A DNA stretch of 64,000 nt from Laguncularia racemosa (lineage: Eukaryota; Streptophyta; Magnoliopsida; Myrtales; Combretaceae). The position numbers were made by a program, and so were the translations under genes. The stretch covers positions 1 through 64,000 of the forward strand of contig JBBMOL010000602.1 in assembly GCA_037954665.1 (NCBI GenBank). Direction: 5' to 3'. Each line of letters begins with the position of its first letter. Position 1 is the first letter of the stretch. The notes below the pieces were generated by a model. That model had not been told where the DNA came from and ran no database searches. It worked only from the letters and a program-made list of their open reading frames with translations. Shown piece after piece: positions 33,921 through 44,705 of this stretch.

Positions 33921-35248
33921 TCATTTCACTCGAGTTCTGGTGATCGGTCCAGGTGGCACTTCAAGAGGATCCACATTCCATCTTCTAGCTTGACTCCCAT
34001 CATGGCTTTCATCATTCCCCTCCTCTTGAAAAGGATTTGTCCTCAAATCATCGCCTACATCAAAAGGACTCAGATCAGTAACGTTAAAAGTAGCACTTAC
34101 TTGATACTCACCTGGAAAATCTAACTTGTAGGCATTATCATTGATGCGCTCAAGAATTTGAAATGGTCTATCGCCTCTGGGAAGTAATTTAGATTGATGC
34201 TGCACAGGAAATCGCTCTTTGCGCATGTGAACCCAAACCTAATCTCCAGGTTTAAAGACAGCTTGTCGACGACCCTTGTTGGCTTGTTTCACATACTGCT
34301 CTGTTCTTCGCTCAATGTTTAGCCTTGCCTTCTCATGGATCTGTTTAACAAATTCTGCTTTCTTCTTGCCATCTAGATTAACATACTCAGAAATAGGCAG
34401 AGGTGATAAATCCAAAGGAGTTAGTGGATTAAAACCATACACAATTTCAAAAGGAGCAAACTTAGTAGCAGAATGCATTGTGCGGTTATAGGCAAATTCA
34501 ACATGCGGCAAACAATCTTCCCAACTTTTAATGTTCTTTTTAATGATAGCCCTTAACAAAGTAGATAAAGTTCGATTTACTACCTTAGTTTGACCATCAG
34601 TCTGTAGATGACAAGTAGTAGAAAACAATAGCTTAGTTCCTAACTTAGCCTATAGGGTCTTCTAGAAGTAGCTCGAGAACTTAGCATCTCGATCCGATAT
34701 GATTGTTCTAGGCATACCATGCAATCTCATAACTTCCCTAAAGAACAAATTAGCAATATTGCAAGAATCATCTGTTTTGTGGCAAGGAATGAAATGTGCC
34801 ATATTAGAAAACCTATCCACGACTACAAAAATAGAGTCTCGACCATACCTAGACCTAGGTAATCCTAACACAAAATCCATGGAAATATCTACCTAAGGCT
34901 CATGAGGAATTGGAAGTGGGGTATAAAGTCCATGAGGTTGGACTCTAGATTTTGCTTGCTTACAAGTGACACATCGCTCACAAATCCTCTCAACATCTTG
35001 TTCATGTGAGGCCAATAGAAGTGTTCCGGCAAAACCCCTAAAGTTTTAGCTACTCCAAAATGCCCCATTAATCCTCCTCCATGAGACTCCCTCACTAATA
35101 ACTCTTTTAAAGAACAATTAGGAATGCAAAGTTTATTCTCCCTAAACAAGAATCCCTCATGCTTATAAAATTTACCATGACCACTCTTCTCACAGTGCAC
35201 ATACTCTTCACAAAAATCTCGATCAGCAGTATACAATTCTTTAATATG
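33921..35248 (-). pseudogene. CRM-2 integrase and C-terminal tail (runs into the 3' LTR)
   Basis: The zinc-binding region (GLMGHFGVAKTLGVLPEHF, then by a one-base slip CERCVTCKQAKSR) is followed by the core: MDFVLGLPRSRYGRDSIFVV, SNMAHFIPCHKTDD, MPRTIISDRDAKFSSYF, a stop, TDGQTKVVNRTLSTLL, NRTMHSATKFAPFEIVYGFN. In the D-D-E triad the first two Asp are present, but the Glu expected in TDGQTEVVNRT is Lys (codon AAG). The C-terminal part (NAYKLDFPGEYQVSATFNVT, DLSPFDVGDDLRTNPFQEEG) continues past the PPT into the 3' LTR, ending GPITRTRVK. Four interruptions are seen. Integrase inserts the cDNA into host chromatin; this copy would be inactive even without the stops. Confidence 0.88.
34015..34028 (-). 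other. CRM-2 polypurine tract
   Basis: Minus-strand AAGAGGAGGGGAA directly before the LTR start TGATGAAAGCC. Confidence 0.8.
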
Positions 35249-36814
35249 CTAAGAACCAAGTAATTTAGAACTAAGAGTAGAGATAAGAGCATACCTTTTA
35301 GAAAGTGCATCAGCAACAACATTCTCTTTACTTTGCTTGTAGTGGATGACATAGGGAAATGTTTCGATGAACTCCACCCAACAAGCATGCCTTTTGTTTA
35401 GCTTATGTTTTCCCTTCAAGTACTTCAAGGATTCATGATCAGTGTGGATCACGAAGTCTTTTGGCTAAAGATAGTGTTGCCAAGTCTCCAGCGCTCGAAC
35501 CAATGCATATAACTCCTTGTCATAAGTAGGGTAGTTCAAGGTTGCCCCACTTAGCTTCTCACTAAAGAATGCAATTGGTCTCCTCTCCTACATGAGAACT
35601 GCTCCTATACCTATTCCTAAAGCATCACACTCAATTTCAAAAGTTTTAGAGAAATCGGGTAAAGCAAGTAGTGGCGCATGAGTCAACTTATTTTTAAGAG
35701 TCTGAAAGGCCTTCTCTTGTTGCTCTCCCAATTTGAACCCCACATTCTTCTTGATTACTTCCGTAAGTGGTGCTGCAATGGTGCTGAAATCCTTCACAAA
35801 CCTCCTATAAAAGCTCGCTAGTCCATGGAAACTCCGAACATTACTTACATTAGTTGGACTAGGCCATTCTTGGATCACACGAATCTTTTCTTCATCAACC
35901 TGTATTCCCTGTGCACTAACAATAAAACCAAGAAACACAAGTTTGTATGTGCAAAAAGTGCACTTTTTGAGGTTAGCATATAATTGCTCTTTTCGAAGCA
36001 CTTCTAAAACATCCCTCAAGTGAGATATATGGTATTCTAAACTCTTGCTGTAAATGAGGATATCATCAAAATAGACGACCACAAATTTGCCAATAAAAGT
36101 CCTCAAAACATGGTTTATAAGTCTCATGAAAGCACTAGGTGCGTTAGTTAAACCGAAAAGCATTACTAACCACTTATATAACCCATATTTTATCTTAAAT
36201 GCGGTTTTCCATTCATCACCTTCTTTCATTCTAATTTGGTGATATCCTCTTTTCAAATCAATTTTGGAAAAGACACTAAACCCATGTAACTCATCTAACA
36301 TGTCATCTAAGCGAGGAATGGGATGATGATACTTTACCGTGATGTTGTTGATGGCGCGGCAATTAACACACATTCTCCATAACCCACCCTTCTTAAGCAC
36401 CAAAATCACAGGCACTGCACATGAGCTCATGCTTTCTCTCACATACCCCTTCTCCATTAATTCATTGACCTGCCTTTGGAGTTCCTTTGTCTCCTCTGGA
36501 TTGCTCCTATAAGCTGGTTTGTTTGGAATAGATGCTCCGGGTACAAGGTCAATCTGGTGCTCAATACCACGAATAGGTGGTAACCCCTTTGGAATCTCCT
36601 CAGGGAAGAAATCTTCAAAGTCCTGCACAATAGACACAACCACATTAGGCAAAGAGTTAAAAGGTTCGTTAGTATTCAAACAAGTTTCCTTAAAGACCAG
36701 CAATAACATGGGTTGCTTCATCACTAACGCTCTCCTCACTACACTCGCTCTTGCCACACAACTCTCCTTTTCACTCACCACCAAAGTTGATCCCCCTTCA
36801 ACTTGGCTTCTCAC
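35249..36814 (-). CDS. CRM-2 reverse transcriptase and RNase H
   Basis: The frame is open over 36814-35588 (408 codons). It begins in the protease-RT linker and carries GIEHQIDLVPGASIPNKPAY, ELMEKGYVRESMSSCAVPVI, WRMCVNCRAINNITVKYHHP, IPRLDDMLDEL, FSKIDLKRGYHQIRMKEGD, VMLFGLTNAPSAFM and the catalytic VVVYFDDILIYSKS, then LGFIVSAQGIQVDEEKIRVI and the RNase H start FEIECDALGIGIGAVLM. The expected DAS is DAL. After a stop the RNase H continues (ERRPIAFFSEKLSGATLNYP, YDKELYALVRALETWQHYL, stop, FVIHTDHESLKYLKG, KENVVADALSKRYAL). It converts element RNA to cDNA. This is the best-preserved enzyme domain in the window. It is not an independent gene, as it lacks its own start context; it is part of a broken polyprotein. 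Confidence 0.88.
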
Positions 36815-37512
36815 ACTCTTTCCAGCCTTCCTCTCTTTTTCCTTTTGATATTGACCTTTTCTTTTTCTATGTCTTTTGCTCTCTCACTCTCCCTCTGTTT
36901 TTCACTCACCTTGTATTTTGCAAAAGATTGTTGTAGCTGCAACTGATCCTCATACACCTGTTTAGGTGTTAAGGGTTTAAGATTATAGCTTTTGCCATGG
37001 TGAACAAGTGTATACTTGTTAGAAAAGCCATCATGAACAACCTTCCTGTCAAACTGCCATGGCCTCTCCAACAACACATGACACACTTGCATCGGCACTA
37101 CATCGCATAACACCTCATCCTCATACCTACCGATGCGAAAAGCAATCAAGGCTTGCTTACTCACCTTAGTCTCGCCACTATCATTCAACCACTACAATTT
37201 ATATGGGCTAGGGTGTTTAGTAGTCTTGAGCCCCAACCTTTGAACAATGAAAGTACTCACCACATTAGTGCAACTCCCCCCGGCAATGATCAAACTGCAA
37301 ATATGATCACCTAGATAACATCTAGTATGAAAGATATTCTCTCGTTGCACCTCCTCTTCTTCCTTCACCTGCACATTCAAAGCTCGCTTCACTACTGCCA
37401 CTAACTTCCCTGCTGTAGGCTCCTTGTCATCACTAGCATCCTCCAATGGAGGCATATCATCATCTTCACTATCCTCCTCAGTCTCATACTCATCATCATC
37501 ACGTAGAATCAT
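36811..37512 (-). pseudogene. CRM-2 protease and linker
   Basis: An acidic spacer (EDSEDDDMPPLEDASDD) leads to ENIFHTRCYLGDHICSLII, then AGGSCTNVVSTFIVQRLGL. The catalytic motif should read DGGS; the codon at about 37284-37286 is GCC (Ala), which removes the aspartic protease nucleophile. A stop (TAG for expected Gln in LQWLND) splits the frame at about 37189. The tail FRIGRYEDEVLCDVVPMQVC and HVLLERPWQFDRKVVHDGFS is well kept, then a Lys/Glu-rich linker. The neighbouring RT stays open, so loss of the Asp by chance decay is the simplest explanation. Confidence 0.85.
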
Positions 37513-38548
37513 AACACGTCTATTCGGACATTGACTCGCAATATAGCCTCTGCCTTAGCATTTAAAACATTTAATGTCACGATTTCTAGGAGTAGAAGAA
37601 TCAGGTTTACCTTGATTACCAGAAGTAGAACCCGCTTGCTTCTGCTCTCCTTTTGGCTTGGTGGGTAAAGACTTTTCTTCCTTCCTCCAATGGTTAGTCT
37701 TCCAAGTAGATGAACCAGCACCCTGTTGAAACCGTGCAGTACTACTACCTTTCCTCTTGTATTGGCTCTCAACCTTTATAGCCATGTGAACCATATCTTC
37801 CAATTCCACATAATGCTGCAATTCTACGACATTTTGAATCTCTCTATTCAACCTAGCAAGAAACCTAGCCATGGTAGCCTCTCTATCCTCCTCAACATTT
37901 GCTCGGATCATAGTAACCTCCATCTCCTTGAAATATTCATCCACACTTCGGCTTCCCTGCTTAAGAGTTTGCAATTTGTTGTGCAATTCACGATAGTAAT
38001 AAGCAGGAACAAACCGCTTCTTCATCACCCTCTTCATCTCTTCCCAAGACTCAATAGGTGGTTCGTCATTCCTTCTTCTATTCAACATCAGTTGATCCCA
38101 CCACACTATGGCATAATCTGAAAACTCAATGGCAGCAAGCTTCACTTTCTTTCTCCCACTATAATTGTGACAAGCAAACACCATCTCTACCTTCTTCTCC
38201 ATTCTAAGTATGCCTCAGGATTGTTCTTCCCTTGGAAATGAGGAATCTTCATCTTTATACTACTTAATTGATTATCCTCTCTATTCCTATCTCCTCTATC
38301 TTCCCAATCCCTAGTTCCTCTATTCCTACCACCATAACCTCTATAACTCCCGATAGAAGGTTCATTAAACTCAATCGGAATTTTCATCTCCACCCCTTTG
38401 TCCTCTCTTAGAATAACTCTCCCTCTTACGCCCTTGAAAGACGTTTTTAGATTGCTCTATGTTTTTGCTCCACCATCTCATGAATTTGTTCCATTCCCTC
38501 CTGAAACATCCTCTTCATCTCACTCCTCAACGCCTCAATCACTAACAT
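37513..38548 (-). pseudogene. CRM-2 gag
   Basis: From a possible ATG at 38548 (MLVIEALRSEMKRMFQEGME) a stop and frameshift separate the N-terminus from NPEAYLEWRRR and the core KKVEMVFACHNYSGRKKVKL, AIEFSDYAIVWWDQL, EEMKRVMKKRFVPAYYYREL, LKQGSRSVDEYFKEME and ARFLARLNREIQNVVELQHY. This is a Retrotrans_gag-type capsid. The zinc knuckle reads CFKC, stop, GRGYIASQC: metal ligands are present except that the His position is Tyr. The open core (38202-37555) spans 215 codons. A one-base frameshift at about 38195 joins it to the upstream piece. Confidence 0.85.
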
Positions 38549-39079
38549 AGCATCAAACCTCCCCCTCTCACCTTCAGGAGAATTGTGCCGTGATATAGTT
38601 CCTACAATAAAAGGTTAGTACTAACACAAATATATAGAATTAAGCCTCATGATTCACTCCCTCACGTGTTTCACTCAAGAAGGATATCCCACAATCACTC
38701 GTGTATTCTCACAAGCAAGGATGATATAAACTCACCAATCCCTCTTCTCAATTCTCTTGGAACTAATCCAAACTACACTAATTCCTTCTGTCGAATTCAA
38801 GAACAACTCTAGGGGCTTGAATTTTCCTTTTTCTTTCTTTTTTTGTTGTCTTTGTTTTCATTCTTTGTTTTCGTTCTTCTCCTTTTTTTTTTTTGTTTTT
38901 GTTTTCGTTCCTTTTTTTTTTGTGACAAGATTGCTAGAATGAAATTACACTACTCAAGAGACAATTAACACTATGGGCTTGAGTATGAAGCGATGGTAAT
39001 ATGAAACTTGATATGAACGATTGGAGTTAGGGTTTTGATGTTACCTTTCTCAAACCGAACTGATGTTTAACAAACCTAA

Positions 39080-39094
39080 GCTCTAATACCAAAT
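39080..39094 (-). other. CRM-2 primer-binding site (tRNA-iMet type)
   Basis: Minus-strand TTTGGTATTAGAGCTTAGG directly after the 5' LTR end CGTATCAA; the match to TGGTATCAGAGC has one mismatch. Confidence 0.85.
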
Positions 39095-39836
39095 TGATAC
39101 GAACCACACCCACGTGTGACGAAACCCAATACCAATACGTTCGGAATTGCAACTCAAGATGCTAAACAATCAAAGTGGAACCGCCACCCATTGCCTATAG
39201 ACGAGGCAAGAACCTTGGTATGTTCTGTTGACGCTACAATCGGGATGAAAGACAGATTGATAAGTCTGGTTGAACGCCACGGAAGAAATCCGATAAGTTC
39301 AAGAGAAGTTCTTTGGAGAACCAAGAGAGGAATTCCCTCAAATTATGTTATTCAATGTTGTATGAATGTTCTATCTGTGTTTTTCCAACCCTAGTAGCTT
39401 TTATTAGGGTTTACAGCTCGTAAAAACAAAATCCCAAAACGACATAACATAATAAAGTTGCGGAAAAGTAACAAACAGGCATTGTACGCCGGCAGCGTAG
39501 TAGGCGGCGTAGGATGTACGTAGGCTATATAGGCTGGCGGCGTAGTAGCCGGCGTAGTCCCTCTGTCGCGCTATAATTGCAACGCCGGGTCAAAGTCGGC
39601 AGCGTTTAAGCTAGCGTTGTCAAGCTCAGTAGCTTGGATCTCCTTGAATGACTTGTGCAAATGCAAGGTCATCCTCATGGTTTCTCTACTCTTTTCCGGC
39701 TTCTTGGATATCCTTTATCAGCCCGTTAAGTGCTTCCTTGAATCGTTTTGCTCGAGTTCTGGTGATCGGTCCAGGTGGCACTTCAAGAGGATCCACATTC
39801 CATCTTCTAGCTTGACTCCCATCATGGCTTTCATCA
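39095..39836 (-). repeat. CRM-2 5' LTR
   Basis: 742 bp; plus-strand ends TGATACGAACCACACCCACG and GGCTTTCATCA. It contains GGCGGCGTAGTAGCCGGCGT-like GC-rich repeats at 39485-39560, also present in the other LTR. The small open frames here and at 30930 are LTR artefacts. Confidence 0.88.
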
Positions 39837-40608
39837 CCCTAGAATAATTAAGATGATGACTATAGCTATATTATAAGATTGTTAGTTATGTGGATGATTC
39901 ATATTGTAATTCATATACTATAAATTTTGATTTCATGTCTAAATTAGAATTTAGGAATTTTAATAACTTGGAAGGGGAATTAGGGTTCAATAAGAATTCT
40001 TAAGTTATGTTAAATAAGAACAGTAGAAATGGGATTATTTTAATCTAATTAGAAATTGTCTAAGAGCTTAATGCAAAATTCTTGATTAGTTTCTTACTAA
40101 TAAATTGCGAGAAATTAGGATAGAATATTAGTTAACTATATAATTAGGAGTTTGTAGTTGAATATAGAATCCCTTGTTAATTTGTTTAGTGGAAGCTAAT
40201 AAGTTAATTTTGGGGTTTTTGAGTTTTAATTATTTGGAAAAGAAACAAAGATTTTCACAATTTCATATGAACATCCACATAGCTAAGAATTATTATAATA
40301 TAATGATAATTTGATTAGTGAAATTAGGGTGGATTCGGTTTTTCTATTTTCAATTGATATATTTTCATAACAATTTCCTCCATGTTCATAGCAAAAATCT
40401 AGGTGTAATAGATTAGTTAGTATCTTAGTTATTGATTCTCTCAATTTGATTACCTAAATAATAATAGAATTTGATATTGGTTTAGTACTTATTTAATCCT
40501 CATGGAATTGACACTCAACTCATTAATATATTAATTGATTTGACTTTGTGCACTTGTTGGTAGAATCCACTTGTAAAAATTTTCTATATTTACATCGAAT
40601 TAAGTTTT

Positions 40609-40626
40609 TGGCATTGTTACCAGGGA
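40609..40626 (+). other. Athila primer-binding site (tRNA-Asp type)
   Basis: TGGCATTGTTACCAGGGA compares with TGGCGCCGTTGCCGGGGA of typical Athila elements; all the changes are transitions. It lies seven bases after the 5' LTR end. Confidence 0.85.
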
Positions 40627-40837
40627 TTAACTTAATATTAGACCACCTTCAATTTTGTTGTTAATTTAGGTGTAGTTCATAGCATATAATTATTTTTTAT
40701 TCTCTTTCAATTTTTTATTTTTTTTATGTGTAGGAGTAGAAGTGCAAAACTTCTACCACTAAATCCTAAGATAGAACACACTTTGCATTAATTGAGAAGA
40801 GAGAATAGAAGAAGAAAAGAAGTGCAACTAGTTAGGA

Positions 40838-42177
40838 TGGTAGACGACAACAACAACAATCTGATTTAGGGTGCTATTAGAGCACTTCGGGACTATACAA
40901 TACCCATTGCTGTAGGTTTTGCAATTAGGATACCTCCTATACAAGCCAATAATTTTGAACTAAAATCAGCACTTATTCAGATGGTTCAGACAAATCAGTT
41001 TGAAGGGTATCCAAATGAGAGTCCTGATGAGCATATTGTAGCATTTCTCCAATATTGTGACATAGTGAAGATGAATAACGTGCCAACTGATGTCATCAGA
41101 TTACAACTTTTTCCTTTTTCACTAAGGGATAAAGCTAGAGCTTGGTTTAATTCACTATCGTAAGAGTCGATCACCACCTAGGCCAATCTCTTATCTAAGT
41201 TTCTAAAGAGATTTTTCCCACCATTTAAGACCGCGAAATTAAGGAATGATATCGCCAGCTTCACTAAGTTTAATGGTGAATCATTGTATGAGCCATGAGA
41301 GATTCAAGGAGTGCATAAGAAAATATCCACATCATGGATTGCCAGACAATCTCCTAATTAAGATTTTTTTATCTTAGTTTGGATGAAACATTGGATCTTT
41401 GGTAGATGCTGCATTTAGAGGTGCATTAATGGGTAAGAGCTATGAAGAAGCAAGTGCTTTGATAGAAGAAATGGCCTTTAGTGCACACAATTGGCATAAT
41501 AAGAGAGGTAAATCAAGAGTGGCATCAGTTAGTGACATAGACTTAATGTCTGCTTAGATTGTAGCTCTCACAACTTAGGTAAGTAAACTCGTCTTAGCAA
41601 AATCTATTAATGCTAATCAAGTTGCTTGTTGTGAGATATGTTCAGGACCTCATTCTACTATTGAGTGCTTAATTGGAAACCTTTCAAATTCATCTAATGG
41701 AGAGTAAGTCAGTTATGTCAATAATTTTCAACAGAGTAATCAGGGACTTTATTCGAATAATTACAATCCAAGGTGGTGTAATCATCCAAACTTTTCATAG
41801 AGGAATGATAATATTGTACTTAAACCAAATCCTGGATTCCAAAAGCAAGGACCTACTCAAAATGCTCCACCTTAGTAAAATCAACCTAGAATGGAAGAGC
41901 TTATGTTGAATTATATGCAAAAGATTGACACAATGCTACAAAATCAACAAGCTACCATTTGAAATTTAGAGAATTAGATTAGTCAGATTTCTCAACAGCT
42001 GAGCAATAGACCATCATGGTCTTTGCCTAACAACACTGAGGAGAATCCTAAGGGTGTCAATGCCATAATGTTGAGAAGCGGTAAAGAATTAGAAGTTGTT
42101 GATAAGGAAGTTCACATGAAATAGGGAAATTCAGAGAAATAAATAGGGAATCAAAGGATAAAGGAACCAAAGCAAAA
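40838..42177 (+). pseudogene. Athila gag
   Basis: ATG at 40838 opens MVDDNNNNLI, stop, GAIRALRDYTIPI. The core follows: NQFEGYPNESPDEHIVAFLQ, YCDIVKMNNVPTDVIRLQLF, PFSLRDKARAWFNSLS, stop, LLSKFLKRFFPPFKTAKLRN and FNGESLYEP. This is the canonical Athila gag capsid. Later parts are in shifting frames (ATFRG, a degraded CEICSGPHST zinc-knuckle-like region at about 41630-41660, NAIMLRSGKELE at 42060). At least eight stops or shifts. The 3' portion is interrupted by a hAT MITE at 42186. Confidence 0.85.
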
Positions 42178-42185
42178 AGTCACTA

Positions 42186-42743
42186 GTAGAGGTGTGCAAG
42201 TGGGTTAAATGGGCTAACTCGGCCTGACCTACTTTGGCTCGCGGGTTAAACGAGCTAAATTATTTTGGCCCATTTATTAAACAGGCCAAAATTTATTGGC
42301 CCAATCAAGTCTATGCAGGTTAGTGGGTAAAACGGACTAACCCATTAACTCAACCTGTTTAACCCACTTTTATTGTTGGATGGGTTAAATGGGCTAACCT
42401 ACTTTTCCAACCCATTTATCCTACTTTTTTTTTTTTAAGAGTAAGTGAGCCAACCCACTTTAACTTGTGGGTTAAATGGGCTAACCTACTTTTCTAGCCC
42501 ATTTGATGAGTTAAATGGACCAACCCACTAACTCAGCCTGTTTAACCCATTTTTTCCTATGTTATGCAGTAAAAGCGAGCCAACGGGACCTGCTATGGGC
42601 CAACTCGCTTTAACTCGAGCTTTAAATGGGCTTGGCTAATTTAGCTCGCTTTTTAAACGAGTTAAATTTTTTTTTATCTTAGCCTATTTTTAAAATAGGT
42701 TAAACAGGCAGGCTCGTGGGCCCTAACCTACTTACACACCTTT
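42186..42743. mobile_element. hAT-type MITE in Athila gag
   Basis: 8-bp target duplications AGTCACTA (42178-42185 and 42744-42751). Ends TAGAGGTGTGCAAGTGGG and, reverse-complemented, AAAGGTGTGTAAGTAGG form short TIRs. The interior is built of repeated GGGTTAAATGGGCTAAC-like words in both orientations, so it can fold extensively. No coding capacity. TAGRGGTGTGCAA ends are typical of a widespread plant hAT MITE group. Confidence 0.85.
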
Positions 42744-42751
42744 AGTCACTA

Positions 42752-43953
42752 ATGGTGAAACCATATGTCCCTCCAGTTCCTTTTTTAGGAAGACTGAAGC
42801 AACAACACTTAGATGCTCAATCTAATAAGTTCTTGGAGATTTTCAAGAAGTTGCAAATTAACATTTCATTTGCAAAAGCACTATATGCTAGATTTATGAA
42901 GGATTTGCTACCAAAAAGAGAAAGATTGATGGAAATGAGTTTGTGATGCTTACATGAAAGTGTTTTATGATCTTACAAAGGGGCTTGTCTAATCTAACTA
43001 GGAAACAAAGAGATTAGGAGAGTTTCACTGTTCCTTGCACTATAGGAAATTTTCACTTTGATAAAGTTCTTATTGATTCTGGTGCAAGTATTAATTTAAT
43101 GCCTCAGTCTACTTTCAGGAAACTTAGACTTAAAGAGTGCAGGGAAACTCATGTAACTTTGCAACTTGTTGACAGGAAAATCAAATATGTCCTTATGAAG
43201 GTAGACAAATTCATATTCCCAGTCGATTTCATTGTCATGGAAATGGAGGAGGATAGAGAATTGCCCATGATTCTAGGTAGACCATTCCTTGTAATGGGTA
43301 AACCATTAATGGATCTGGAACAAGGTAAGCTTACTTTAAGAGTTATGGATGATGAGATAACTTTTAATATTTATGAAGCCACAAGGAAATTTGATGATTA
43401 TAAATCTTGTTATACCATTAATATTATTGATGAGCTTGCCTATGAGTCTGTTAAGGAGATAATAGGTGTAGACATTATGGAATTAGTTCATAGAGATTTG
43501 GAAGATTGGAGTGATGAGAATGAGAGTAAGGAAGGATGCGTGAAACAAGTATCACAAATCAAGGCTCGGTATTATGAGGAGCTAGGTACTAGTGAGATAA
43601 AATGGATGCCATCTTTAGCATAACCATCGTTGCTAGAACTTAAACCTTTGCCTAGCTATTTAAAATATGCTTATCTTGGAACATATAAGACTTTGCTAAT
43701 AATCATTTCCTCTTTGTTGACAGGTGATCAGGAGCAACAGCTTCTAAATGTGCTAAGAGAGAATAAGGAGGTGATAGGGTAGACTATTGCAGATATAAAA
43801 GGGATTAACCCTTTGATTTGCACTCACAAGATACTTCTAGAAGTTGAGTGCAAACCTACAATGCAACCACAAAGATGACTTAACCCAACTCTTAAGGAGG
43901 TAGTAAAGAAGGAAGTGCTTAAACTACTAGATGTAGGTATTATCTATCATATC
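42752..43953 (+). pseudogene. Athila protease and start of RT
   Basis: KPYVPPVPFLGRLKQQHLDA and FLEIFKKLQINISFAKAL (the gag-protease linker of Athila) are followed, after a small deletion, by the protease VLIDSGASINLMPQSTF (catalytic DSG intact), VDFIVMEMEEDRELPMILGR and PFLVMGKPLMDLEQGKL. The frame is open from 43099 to 43623. It then runs, with stops, through LPSYLKYAYLGTYKTL and TIADIKGINPLICTHKILLE into the first RT residues LKEVVKKEVLKLLDVGIIYH. There CRM-3 interrupts it, and the sequence resumes at 50412. Confidence 0.85.
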
Positions 43954-44085
43954 TAATGCGAAATCCCACGAATTGAGTTGTGAGATTTAGCAACAAAGAA
44001 TCAATTTCCTGGACTGCCTAAATCCCAATTTTTAATATAAATAAATAAATTACTGACTCGTTGTCTATGGAGACAATAACTGGTA

Positions 44086-44119
<34 letters not shown>

Positions 44120-44705
44120 AGAAATTATTGACCGTTGCCTATAAGAGACAAGAACCAATAATATAAACCAAGCTTGAACCTATAAGTTCAAAACCCTAGC
44201 TACTTGTTCAAAAAGAATAGATATGAGAAATAACTCTTCAATTGAAAAATTCGTCCATTTGCCCTTAAACAAGTTTTGATACCCTATTTATAGAGTTCTA
44301 AGGCTAATTAATGAAAAAAAAAAACCATCCACATAACCATCAATAACCCACTACTAAAGAAAATTAAATGTGCTCTTAACTATGCTAATAACTATTTTGT
44401 TGATGTAAGCAATGACCTCAATTATCTTCTAGAATCCCTAATTACTGTCTTGGCTTATTTGGACTTCATTTTCTTGGGTTTGGATGACATTAATGAATTT
44501 AGGTTCGGCTTAGCTCAATGTCTCCAAAGTCCTTCCAGACTTGACCTCATTTTTAAAAATAATCTTCACAAAGCCTTGCATAGCTTGCTTGATTTGTTTT
44601 GCTCGCGCCCTTGTGATTGGCCCTTCGGGTATTTGTAATTCCTCAATTCCACTTCGATTGCATTTGTCCTCTTCAATACCCAAACCTTGAGATGGTCCTC
44701 CATCA
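43954..44705 (-). repeat. CRM-3 3' LTR
   Basis: 752 bp, plus-strand right end GAGATGGTCCTCCATCA. The pol frame continues into it (DDGGPSQGLGIEE, ending QIKQAMQGFVKIIF). It contains (AT)n at 44090-44120. Confidence 0.88.
44090..44120. repeat. (AT)n microsatellite in the CRM-3 3' LTR
   Basis: AT dinucleotide run, matched by a longer one at the same place in the other LTR (49788-49822). Confidence 0.85.

Larger units (their letters stand above)
30909..34014 (-). repeat. CRM-2 3' LTR, interrupted twice
   Basis: Pieces 30909-31048, 32401-32759 and 33772-34014. Together they match the other LTR with few differences. In plus orientation it begins TGATATGAACCACACCCATG and ends GGCTTTCATCA. Confidence 0.85.
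30909..39836 (-). mobile_element. CRM-2: chromovirus with complete domain order, in the Athila 5' LTR
   Basis: Target duplication CCCTA (30904-30908 and 39837-39841). The 5' LTR is 39095-39836 (742 bp). The 3' LTR is 30909-34014, which also sums to 742 bp after removing a hAT-like element and a solo LTR. PBS, gag, protease, RT, RNase H, integrase and PPT are all present on the minus strand. The element is about 6.56 kb without insertions. RT is open for 408 codons, but protease and integrase have lost key residues and several stops occur. The CRM-like clade is inferred from TGATG/CATCA-type LTR ends, the iMet PBS and a pol frame running into the 3' LTR. Confidence 0.9.
26701..40602 (+). mobile_element. 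Athila 5' LTR, split into three pieces by CRM-1 and CRM-2
   Basis: The pieces are 26701-26823, 30420-30908 and 39842-40602, totalling 1373 bp against 1371 bp for the 3' LTR, and they align in order with it. Similarity is high throughout, differing mostly by scattered substitutions and small indels. Both LTRs end ...CGAATTA rather than ...CA. This end is fixed by the PBS spacing on one side and the target duplication on the other. Confidence 0.9.

Noticed and set aside
30930..39394. Short matching frames at 30930-31118 and 39116-39394
   Set aside because: These are the two CRM-2 LTRs; the similarity reflects LTR identity, not a gene family.
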